Source: Cyclobacterium xiamenense
Lineage (GTDB): Bacteria; Bacteroidota; Bacteroidia; Cytophagales; Cyclobacteriaceae
DNA: 64,000 bases
Direction of reading: 5' to 3'
NCBI RefSeq assembly: GCF_009467825.1
Contig: NZ_WIOK01000016.1
Span: forward strand, 1 to 64,000
Each line of letters starts with the position of its first letter. The stretch's first letter is position 1. Shown here piece after piece: positions 17,824-25,169 of this stretch. The notes below the pieces were generated by a model. It ran no database searches. It saw only the letters and a list, made by a program, of their open reading frames with translations, and was not told the origin of the DNA. The position numbers and the translations under genes are program-made.

Positions 17824-19532
17824 GTGTCCTCGTTTTTAAACCGTTCGTACTGGGCTTTCATTTTGACATGGTATTGATTGACCTTATAGCCGCTTCCGTT
17901 GTATCCATAGGCAAATGACTCCCAGTCGTAATTTCCCTGATTGTCCTCTGAAATGTATTCCAGCAGTGCTTTTCCCCGCGTTTTCTTCGCTTTTATGAAT
18001 TCAAGGAAATCGAGAAAATGAACGTATTCCGATTCGTGCTGTTGCGCTTCAAATTCGGTAAAGCTTTTGTACTTTCTCCCTTTGATCGTGTGCTCCAAAT
18101 TTTCGCCCAGAATTTGAAAAAGCCCCCAGGAAGTGGCGTAGACCGCTGCCTTGGGATCAATACTTTTGGCCAAATCCAGTCGTTCGTATTCCTTGGCACC
18201 CACCCGGTAATGTTCTCTGGTCCATTTCTCGTAGATAATGTGTTCTTTTCCTGCCTGGAGTGATTTGGGGTCCTTGCCGAATTTTTCCAACCAATGCCAG
18301 AACTTATGTCCTTCAAACAATATTTTAGCCCTGCCATCGTGCAAATGCCCCCTTCCGGCAGACTCCACGGCGATGATCGCTTTGATCACGGGCAGGCTTA
18401 TTTTTATATTTTCCCGTTGTTCCAATTCGTCCAATGCCTGACGAATATCCATATCGCTGAGTACCCTACTGGTGGAATTGTCTTTGATTTGCACGTATTC
18501 TTCGTTTACCTGGAACGCCTCCGGTACCTGATCGAAGGAAGTAGACAACGCGACCCGCTGCTCTTCCAACGGGCCCGCATCTTCCGGATGGCGATTGCTG
18601 GCATCAAATGCACTGTCTTCCAAAGAAAAGGCGTTTTCATCGAAATCCAGCGAGCTTTTTGGCTGTGACAGGGACCAATTGTCGGAAGTTGACGTGGTTG
18701 CACTGCTTCCCGATTCCTTATTTTCACCGCCTTTCTTTGGTGTCCAGCGGTTCTGCAGGTATTTCAGGGATTTATCGCCAAAATAGAAGGCAATCATCAT
18801 CAGGAAAGCGGTTTCAAAAAACTCAAATTGCTGGCTGAGCAAGGCTGCATCCGCCCCTGAATACTGGGTGCCAAAACTAACGATCAAAAGCGACATGCCG
18901 CCCATCAGCAAGGTAAATGCGATCATCCCCCGAACCGTACCCGGCGGTAACCCGAAGGTTTGGCTTCGGTAGGGATTGTATTCCGGGGTAGCCATTTCTG
19001 AGGCCTTTACCGGAAATCCCTGACTGTACCGGTCTTTGGCATCGTAAATACGTTGCCAATCCTGGTCCGTCAGTCCGTAATTGATGTTGTAATGGTAGAC
19101 CGACCACATGAAATAAATCAAAAATAACGCAATCCAGATCACAGCGGTGGCCAATCCCACGGACTGAAAAAGGTTGTCGTACTCCACATACACAAAAAAT
19201 GCCCCAAGCATGCCAAACGCGACCAGAAGGGAGGCTAAAATAACGGTACCTTTAAAAAAGAAGGTGTGATAGGGATTGTAATTGGGATTTCGATCTTTTG
19301 TTTTTGGGCTGAAATACCTGGCCAGCAGCGCATAGATCAAAACCAGCGCAATCACCACCACCAGGCCCGAAGCCAAGAGTTGATTGGACGATTCCATGCC
19401 CGGTACAATCAAAATCAGGATGGCCAGCATGATAAAAAAAATGGAACCGATATGTAGCCAAACATAGGTTCGTTCGGAAATCATTCGCTGCTGCTTTCCG
19501 GTTTTCTCTTCGTTATTTTTTTCAGTTTCCAT
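17811..19532 (-). CDS. Multi-pass membrane protein with C-terminal N-acetylmuramidase domain
   Basis: This is a 573-residue fusion. The N-terminal 260 residues contain about six membrane helices (near 22-44, 50-71, 90-115, 122-146, 205-225 and 234-258). The signature GLPPGTVRGMIAF lies before the fifth and IAFYFG in the sixth. A low-complexity Ser/Asp/Glu-rich linker (about 265-370) follows. The C-terminal 200 residues match the N-acetylmuramidase family (PF11860, formerly DUF3380): AVESAGRG with the probable catalytic Glu390, LFEGHKFW, ATSWGLFQILG and AYGYNGSGY. Such domains cut the murein glycan backbone and are best known from phage endolysins; here the enzyme is tethered to a membrane. 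It is the second gene of the operon, 28 bases after the DUF5675 gene. Confidence 0.88.
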   Translation of the reverse strand: METEKNNEEKTGKQQRMISERTYVWLHIGSIFFIMLAILILIVPGMESSNQLLASGLVVVIALVLIYALLARYFSPKTKDRNPNYNPYHTFFFKGTVILASLLVAFGMLGAFFVYVEYDNLFQSVGLATAVIWIALFLIYFMWSVYHYNINYGLTDQDWQRIYDAKDRYSQGFPVKASEMATPEYNPYRSQTFGLPPGTVRGMIAFTLLMGGMSLLIVSFGTQYSGADAALLSQQFEFFETAFLMMIAFYFGDKSLKYLQNRWTPKKGGENKESGSSATTSTSDNWSLSQPKSSLDFDENAFSLEDSAFDASNRHPEDAGPLEEQRVALSTSFDQVPEAFQVNEEYVQIKDNSTSRVLSDMDIRQALDELEQRENIKISLPVIKAIIAVESAGRGHLHDGRAKILFEGHKFWHWLEKFGKDPKSLQAGKEHIIYEKWTREHYRVGAKEYERLDLAKSIDPKAAVYATSWGLFQILGENLEHTIKGRKYKSFTEFEAQQHESEYVHFLDFLEFIKAKKTRGKALLEYISEDNQGNYDWESFAYGYNGSGYKVNQYHVKMKAQYERFKNEDTWMA

Positions 19533-19560
19533 AATGCATTGGGGGCTTTTCTAAAGGTTG

Positions 19561-20394
19561 TCAGCGTGTGACGGGGATTAAGTGTTTTGTTCGGATTCCT
19601 GCACGCTCCATCCAGTTTTCGTTTCGTATGGTTATTTCTTGCGGGACTTGCGCGGTTAGGGTCGGGTAGACGGTTCGGTAGAATCGTTCGAAGGCACGTT
19701 GAGAATGGGTGACCAGTTTCTCTGAAGACCCGGCATTTACACCGTCTGCAAGGAGTAGGCAGCCGCGGGTATCGCGGTGGCTGTTTCCAATGTGCAGGTA
19801 TACGAGGTCGAAATCCGGAACATCCTTTATTTCGATGTGGTAGTCAAACCAGGGAAATCGTTTTCGGTATCGTTGTGTTAACTCGGTGAGGTTCGGGTTT
19901 AGCGAAAGCGGGTACCGGCCTTCGGGAATTCGGGTGATTCCGGCGACTTTTTCATCCCGATGGCTATCTTCCAGGGTATAGCAAAAGAACGCGCTTCCCA
20001 CGTAAAGGAGTCCAAGGGTCGTATTTCCATCGTCCAGGTACCGAAGTACCGTAACTGCCGTCCCGCCTAGTTCCTCCCATTCGTCCGGATGCGTTTCAGG
20101 TAGCCGTTCAAGAGGGAGCGACGTTGCCGGCTGTCCTTTTTCGGGATCCTTGCTTTTTCCTGAGTCCGGTACCTTTGGAGCGTTTTTGGCCGGTTCCTGA
20201 GAGCTGGGTGCCGCCGGTTCTTTTTTGAATAAAGCCAACAGGTTCTTTGTACCACTGGTGATAAAATAAATAATGTAGCCAATAAAACCGACCAACCACA
20301 ACCAAACCGACTGAAGCAGCTCGGGCCTGGTTACCAGCAGGATCAGCACCAGGACGACCGCCGCGATGAAAAGTAGTCCAAGAAACCGTTTCAT
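19561..20394 (-). CDS. DUF5675-family protein with N-terminal membrane helices
   Basis: This 277-residue protein opens with two membrane helices (about 4-22 and 28-47), then a Lys/Pro-rich linker (about 55-95), then a DUF5675 domain (about 110-265). Visible family blocks are CYTLED, RIPEGRYPLSL, VYLHIGNSHRDTRGCLL and a C-terminal helix. The order His...Cys (HIGNSHRDTRGC) is reminiscent of L,D-transpeptidase-like active sites, but the activity of DUF5675 is not established to my knowledge. DUF5675 proteins often occur in phage or beside murein hydrolases. It is the first gene of the operon, with a probable promoter 55 bases upstream. Confidence 0.85.
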   Translation of the reverse strand: MKRFLGLLFIAAVVLVLILLVTRPELLQSVWLWLVGFIGYIIYFITSGTKNLLALFKKEPAAPSSQEPAKNAPKVPDSGKSKDPEKGQPATSLPLERLPETHPDEWEELGGTAVTVLRYLDDGNTTLGLLYVGSAFFCYTLEDSHRDEKVAGITRIPEGRYPLSLNPNLTELTQRYRKRFPWFDYHIEIKDVPDFDLVYLHIGNSHRDTRGCLLLADGVNAGSSEKLVTHSQRAFERFYRTVYPTLTAQVPQEITIRNENWMERAGIRTKHLIPVTR

Positions 20395-20448
20395 TGTCGT
20401 TTGATGGGGTACATTTTTCGTAGAAAGTAGCGTTGTTTTATTTCAAAT

Positions 20449-20479
20449 CAAAATTTAATTATTAAAATAGGAAGATCAA
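20449..20479 (-). promoter_or_regulatory. Probable promoter of the DUF5675/muramidase operon
   Basis: On the reverse strand there is TTG at 20477-20479, a 19-base spacer, then TAAATTTTG at 20449-20457, ending 55 bases before the ATG. The -7 element has one base more than the consensus TAnnTTTG. The same variant with the same spacer is seen before the SusC gene. Confidence 0.42.
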
Positions 20480-20692
20480 AAAAATAATTACGCTTTGATG
20501 GTAGTAATTTCCGGTAACCACTCCAAATGAGGAAAAAATCGGATTCGTGACTTATTTAGAAAAATTATGAATTGGCCAGGATTCGGTCATTTTATGGCGT
20601 TGACCGCTGGTTATTCGTGAACATACCTGTAAATTTATTAGCGTAGTATCTGTGAATCAAGGTGATAGGTAGAGGTAGACAAAGTGATTGGC

Positions 20693-20711
20693 GAATTCGT
20701 TTACCGAATTC
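20693..20711. repeat. Inverted repeat, possible operator upstream of iorA
   Basis: GAATTCG at 20693-20699 and CGAATTC at 20705-20711 form a perfect 7-base inverted repeat around a 5-base centre (TTTAC). It lies about 40 bases before the -33 element of the iorA promoter, where an activator or repressor could bind. No regulator gene is adjacent. Confidence 0.3.
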
Positions 20712-20749
20712 CGGTTGTCACATAGTTTCACCAGTAGAAGGAAAATTCA

Positions 20750-20780
20750 TTGAAACACGAAATAAAAAGTTGTATTTTCG
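20750..20780 (+). promoter_or_regulatory. Probable promoter of iorAB
   Basis: TTG at 20750-20752, a 20-base spacer and TATTTTCG at 20773-20780 match the Bacteroidota promoter TTG-N19-21-TAnnTTTG with one mismatch. Transcription would start about 18-20 bases before the iorA ATG. Confidence 0.5.
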
Positions 20781-20804
20781 AGCGCTAACAATAGATGTAC
20801 TAAA

Positions 20805-21266
20805 ATGGCTAACTACAAACTTCAAATCAACGGCAGGAACTACGAGGTAGATGTGGAAGAGGATACCCCTTTGTTGTGGGTGCTTCGGGATACCCTTGGC
20901 CTGGTAGGTACAAAGTATTCGTGTGGGGTCGCCCAATGTGGGGCCTGCACCGTGCATGTCAACGACGAGGCCGTCAGGTCATGTGTGTTACCGGTGTCTT
21001 CTGTACAGAACGATGCCATTACCACCATAGAGGGGCTTTCCGAAAACGGAGACCACCCGGTGCAACAAGCCTGGGAAGAGGTGGATGTGGCGCAATGTGG
21101 GTATTGTCAAGCAGGCCAAATCATGACCGCGGCCGCTTTATTGAAGAAGAACTCCAATCCCAGTGAGGAAGAAATCGTGGCAGGAATGAACGCGAATATC
21201 TGTCGATGTGGCACCTATCACCGAATCAAGGAAGCAGTAAAATTGGCATCCGCTAAAACCAAGTAA
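20805..21266 (+). CDS. iorA: Molybdenum hydroxylase small subunit, (2Fe-2S) protein (IorA-type)
   Basis: This 153-residue iron-sulfur subunit has the family's normal length. The N-terminal plant-type [2Fe-2S] site is Cys40, Cys45, Cys48 and Cys60 (CGVAQCGAC). The C-terminal site is Cys98, Cys101, Cys133 and Cys135 (CGYC and CRC). The two clusters relay electrons from the molybdopterin subunit encoded next, two bases downstream. The closest named family is the isoquinoline 1-oxidoreductase/aldehyde dehydrogenase type. It has no signal peptide; export would have to happen together with the Tat-carrying large subunit. The natural substrate cannot be told from sequence, so the symbol marks the family only. 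Confidence 0.9.
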   Translation: MANYKLQINGRNYEVDVEEDTPLLWVLRDTLGLVGTKYSCGVAQCGACTVHVNDEAVRSCVLPVSSVQNDAITTIEGLSENGDHPVQQAWEEVDVAQCGYCQAGQIMTAAALLKKNSNPSEEEIVAGMNANICRCGTYHRIKEAVKLASAKTK

Positions 21267-21268
21267 TC

Positions 21269-23425
21269 ATGGAAAAAGCATTGAAAACAAACCGAAGAGA
21301 TTTCTTAAAAATTGCTGCCACTGCAGGAGGAGGCCTTTTGATCGGTTTTAACTGGTCCAGCTGTGATTCTCCAAAAATGAAAGTGGTAAGCGAAAAAGAA
21401 ATAATGGACAGCGCATTGAATTTCAATAGTTATTTGTCCATCTCGCCCACTGATCACGTGGTGATCTATTCGCCCAATCCGGAATTGGGACAGAATATCA
21501 AAACCTCCTTCCCGATGATCGTGGCAGAAGAACTTGACGTAGATTGGTCCAAGGTTCGCGTGAAGCAGGCCTTTTTAGATACAGAAAAATACGATCGGCA
21601 GGTCACCGGTGGATCGGGTGCCATGCCCCATTCCTGGGAGCGGTTGCGAAAGGCAGGGGCCACCGCACGGCAGATGCTCGTGCAGGCGGCAGCCAATCGA
21701 TTGGGTGTGTCGGTTTCAGACCTGCGCACCGAAAATGGGCAGGTGATCCATGGGTCGAAAAAACTGACCTACGGAGAACTGGCAAACGAAGCGGCGCTGG
21801 TACCCGTACCAGAAGAAGTATCTTTAAAGAATATAAAAGATTTTAAAATAATCGGCACGCCGATAAAAAACGTGGACAACCGGGCCATGTTTACCGGAAA
21901 GCCCCTGTACGGGTTGGACTTTTACCGGGAAGGGATGGTGCAGGCAATGATACAGCGTCCTCCCTTTGGTATGAAACTGAAATCTGTAGATGCTGAAGCG
22001 GCCAAAGCAGTAAAAGGAGTGAAAGATGTGGTGACGTTTAAGAACAACGTGGCCGTAATCGGCGAGACTACCTGGCCACTGATGAAAGCGAAGAAGTTAT
22101 TGAAGATTCAATACGAGCCAATAGACGGAAAGCTGGAATCCACCGAATTCCACAACCAGGTGTTTGACGAAATGTTGGCCTCCGGAAAGGCAGATGTTAA
22201 AAGGAAAGACGGAGACGTGAATGCAGCCTTTCGTTCCGCCGCCCGGGTAATCAAAAGCGAGTACCAATGTCCGTTTCTTTCCCACAGCCCGATGGAGCCG
22301 ATGAATTTTTTCGCCCATGTGAAACCGGATGGGGTGGAATTAATCGGTCCCACCCAAACCCCCGACCGCGCCAGAAAGGCTGCAGCGGAAATTTGTGGCG
22401 TATCGCCCGATAAAGTAACGGTAGAAATGACCCGTTTGGGCGGAGGATTTGGAAGAAGGTTGCGTGCAGATTTTGTAGAAGAGGCCGTTGAGCTTTCCAA
22501 AATGCTACAGGCACCGGTAAAATTGACTTGGTCCAGAGAGGACGACCTGACGGGAGGCGCCTACCGACCTGCGGTAAAATACCGCTTTGAAGCCGCTCTT
22601 GATAATGAAAATAACCTGATCGGTTACAAGTTAAGAGGAGTCGGCATCAATGCAGGCAACTGTACCCGAGAAAACAATTTTCCTTCAGGATCAGTGGATA
22701 ATTTGTTGATCGAGTCGCTCGAATACAAATCCCCCATCACCACCAATGCCTGGCGGGCTCCGATTACCAATTTCCTGGCCTTTGCCGAGCAATCGTTCCT
22801 GGACGAAGTTGCCGAGGCGGCCGGAAAAGACCCGGTAGCGCTTAGACTGGAACTATTGGACCGTGCCAAGAAAAACCCGGTAGGTGAAATTCACTACGAT
22901 ATAGACCGCATGCGAACTGTGGTGGAAACTGCTGCGGAAAAGTCGGGCTGGGGGACAAAACCTGGCGTATCTCAGGGATTCAGTGTGTATTTCTCACACC
23001 GTTCCTACGTGGCACAGGTGGCGGAGGCCAGAATGGTCGATGGCAAACCGAAATTGGACAAAATCTACGCAGTTACGGATTGTGGAATCGTGGTCAACCC
23101 AACCGGGGCCGATCAGCAGGTGCGTGGGGGAATGGTAGACGGCATGGGACATGCCATGTTCACCAACATGACCTTTACCGATGGCATTGCCGATCAGAAA
23201 AATTTCGATACCTACCGGTTGATAAAGATGAACGAAATTCCCGAGATCGAAACCCATTTTATTGACAATGGCATTGATCCTACCGGATTGGGCGAACCGG
23301 CTTTACCGCCTACGGGTGGAGCGATTGCCAATGCCATTTACAAGGCATCCGGCAAACGGGTTCGAAATCAGCCCTTTATGGAGCAGGAGGAGATGAAAAA
23401 CGTCAGGTTGGGTGATCCTGCCTGA
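21269..23425 (+). CDS. iorB: Molybdopterin-dependent oxidoreductase large subunit, Tat-exported (IorB-type)
   Basis: This 718-residue subunit belongs to the xanthine dehydrogenase superfamily. It starts with a twin-arginine signal (NRRDFLK at 8-14 followed by a Gly/Ala hydrophobic run) and Cys32 just after it. Conserved blocks are GGFGRR in the first molybdopterin region, the substrate-channel blocks around AWRAP, and GLGEPALPPTGGA near the C-terminus with the catalytic Glu. There is no fused cytochrome c and no cytochrome gene beside it, so the electron acceptor is unknown. The holoenzyme should work in the periplasm, hydroxylating an N-heterocycle or aldehyde. A strong terminator follows. 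Confidence 0.92.
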   Translation: MEKALKTNRRDFLKIAATAGGGLLIGFNWSSCDSPKMKVVSEKEIMDSALNFNSYLSISPTDHVVIYSPNPELGQNIKTSFPMIVAEELDVDWSKVRVKQAFLDTEKYDRQVTGGSGAMPHSWERLRKAGATARQMLVQAAANRLGVSVSDLRTENGQVIHGSKKLTYGELANEAALVPVPEEVSLKNIKDFKIIGTPIKNVDNRAMFTGKPLYGLDFYREGMVQAMIQRPPFGMKLKSVDAEAAKAVKGVKDVVTFKNNVAVIGETTWPLMKAKKLLKIQYEPIDGKLESTEFHNQVFDEMLASGKADVKRKDGDVNAAFRSAARVIKSEYQCPFLSHSPMEPMNFFAHVKPDGVELIGPTQTPDRARKAAAEICGVSPDKVTVEMTRLGGGFGRRLRADFVEEAVELSKMLQAPVKLTWSREDDLTGGAYRPAVKYRFEAALDNENNLIGYKLRGVGINAGNCTRENNFPSGSVDNLLIESLEYKSPITTNAWRAPITNFLAFAEQSFLDEVAEAAGKDPVALRLELLDRAKKNPVGEIHYDIDRMRTVVETAAEKSGWGTKPGVSQGFSVYFSHRSYVAQVAEARMVDGKPKLDKIYAVTDCGIVVNPTGADQQVRGGMVDGMGHAMFTNMTFTDGIADQKNFDTYRLIKMNEIPEIETHFIDNGIDPTGLGEPALPPTGGAIANAIYKASGKRVRNQPFMEQEEMKNVRLGDPA

Positions 23426-23532
23426 TAGAAAAGGAGCGGAGGAAATGGGAGAAAAGGTATGCTCGCTTTCGTCCGCTCTCAGTATTTTTGCAAGTGGAAC
23501 AAACTTCCGAAGCGGAAGCGTTCGTATCAGAT

Positions 23533-23569
23533 AAAAAAAGCCACAAATGTTGAATTTGTGGCTTTTTTT
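23533..23569. terminator. Bidirectional rho-independent terminator
   Basis: The 10-base stem AGCCACAAAT / ATTTGTGGCT (23539-23548 and 23554-23563) with a 5-base loop is flanked by seven A on the left and seven T on the right. It can therefore end both the forward iorAB transcript and the reverse susCD transcript, which converge here. Confidence 0.9.
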
Positions 23570-23593
23570 ATATCTATCGATGATAACTACCTT

Positions 23594-25150
23594 CTAATAG
23601 TTGGGGTTTTGGGTGATTTCATCGTTGATTTCTATTTCGTTCTGTGGAATTGGCCATAGATAATCCCGGTCAGATCGGAAGTTACGGTTAAGGCCACTGG
23701 TGATGGTTTCCCACTGTCCGGTAGTTTCGTTCAGGTAATAGAGTCCTTCTACCGTACCTATTTTATCCTCACCAATTCTCCACCGATTCATATCAAATAG
23801 CCGTAGGCCTTCAAATGCCAGTTCTACTGCCCGTTCGTCCCGGATGATCGATCGAAGTTCCTCTTGTGTTTTACCTGCCGTAATTGGTGGCATTTCTACC
23901 GTGGGTCGTTGCCGCACGCTGTTGATGGCCTCATAAACCGATTCGTCGATTTCATTCAATTCGATTTTTGACTCGGCGTACATCAACAGTACATCTGCAT
24001 ACCGGATCAGGATCATGTTAATCGACCCCGTATTTGGATTGCTTCGATCCGCCTCGTAGTCTACCCATTTCTTAAGATTGTAGCCGTGTACCGTCGAAAA
24101 CTCCGTCGACCTTACCCGATCCGGTGTCGGGCTATCGGGTAGGGAGTTGAAGGTACTTGAGCCAATCGGCTGATCGGTGTAGTAAGACGTATACGACCAA
24201 CGGGGATCGATGTTTTCAAACGGATCGTTTGGATTTTGCGGTCCTTTGTACCCGTACTTTAAAAACAAATTGTGAATGGGTTCTACCACAGATCCCCCGC
24301 CAATCGATGCCGCCGAAAAGGAAAAGGCATTGTAGGTATCGCCACCGACCGTATACTGCCGGTCAAAAATCACCTCCGATGAGTTTTGTCCCGCGTAGTG
24401 AAACAACTCCTCGTAATTCGGATAGAGTTCGTAGATGCCCAAATCCATAACGGCTTTGGCGGCATCTCTTGCCACTGCATACCGTTCATTTCGATAGGCC
24501 ACCCGTGCTTTTAACGCCAATGCGGCACCCATTGTGGCCCGACCAATGTCCTGAGAATAGCTCAACGGCAGTTGGTTTCCCTGAATGATTTGATCAAGTT
24601 CGGCAATCACGAAATCGACCACGTCTTCTTTTGATGTCCGTCCCACTTGAGCGGTGACATCCAACGGTTCGACGATCAACGGTACGTCTCCCCAAAGGCT
24701 ACTCAACTGCGTGTAAAAGAAAGCACGCAGGAATCGCGCCTCTGCTTCGTACCGGGACAGCAACTCGGGATCTCCCTGCTCAATTCTTCCGATATTTGTA
24801 AGTACGTTATTGGCGCGCTGTACCCCGCGGTAGTACCTGTCCCATTGAGAACCAATCGCCGCATTCACCGGGTCGAAAGAACCCATGGATACGTCGTGTA
24901 AGGAACCTGGCCCGGAAGGTGCACGAAAACCGATATCGGTGACGGCATCCAATTCTTTTACCATTAATTGACCGTCCAATTCTACGTATATCCCGTTTAC
25001 GGCAAGGCGTGCATCTTTTTCCTGCTGCCAGTAAATGAGTTCGGATACCTCTCCGGGAGGTACCAGGTCCAGACCCTGATCGCAGCCAACCATGGCCAAC
25101 AGCAGGTAGGCCATGCCGATATATTTTGTTGTATCTTTTATACTATTCAT
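23594..25150 (-). CDS. RagB/SusD-family nutrient uptake outer membrane lipoprotein
   Basis: This 518-residue SusD homologue would form the extracellular lid of the SusC transporter encoded just upstream. The signal peptide ends at a lipobox (AMVGC, Cys23). Typical SusD features are the YYRGVQRANNVL and RFLRAFFY helices near residues 110-155 (tetratricopeptide-like region) and the C-terminal block with RDERAVELAFEG and FDMNRW, followed by LWPIPQNE. The frame extends to a TTG at 25183 inside the SusC stop region; ATG 25150, 20 bases after the SusC gene, is preferred. The transported glycan or ligand is unknown. Confidence 0.95.
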   Translation of the reverse strand: MNSIKDTTKYIGMAYLLLAMVGCDQGLDLVPPGEVSELIYWQQEKDARLAVNGIYVELDGQLMVKELDAVTDIGFRAPSGPGSLHDVSMGSFDPVNAAIGSQWDRYYRGVQRANNVLTNIGRIEQGDPELLSRYEAEARFLRAFFYTQLSSLWGDVPLIVEPLDVTAQVGRTSKEDVVDFVIAELDQIIQGNQLPLSYSQDIGRATMGAALALKARVAYRNERYAVARDAAKAVMDLGIYELYPNYEELFHYAGQNSSEVIFDRQYTVGGDTYNAFSFSAASIGGGSVVEPIHNLFLKYGYKGPQNPNDPFENIDPRWSYTSYYTDQPIGSSTFNSLPDSPTPDRVRSTEFSTVHGYNLKKWVDYEADRSNPNTGSINMILIRYADVLLMYAESKIELNEIDESVYEAINSVRQRPTVEMPPITAGKTQEELRSIIRDERAVELAFEGLRLFDMNRWRIGEDKIGTVEGLYYLNETTGQWETITSGLNRNFRSDRDYLWPIPQNEIEINDEITQNPNY

Positions 25151-25169
25151 CTTATTTCTATTTTTTTGA

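Larger units (their letters stand above)
20395..20804. other. Divergent intergenic region between the muramidase operon and iorA
   Basis: This AT-rich region of 410 bases separates two divergent transcription units. It holds one probable promoter for each direction and a short inverted repeat at 20693-20711. No open frame in it looks like a gene. Confidence 0.6.

Noticed and set aside
15095-20394. Prophage lysis cassette
   Set aside because: The muramidase and DUF5675 domains occur in phages, but there are no phage structural, packaging or integration genes nearby, and the proteins carry several membrane anchors.
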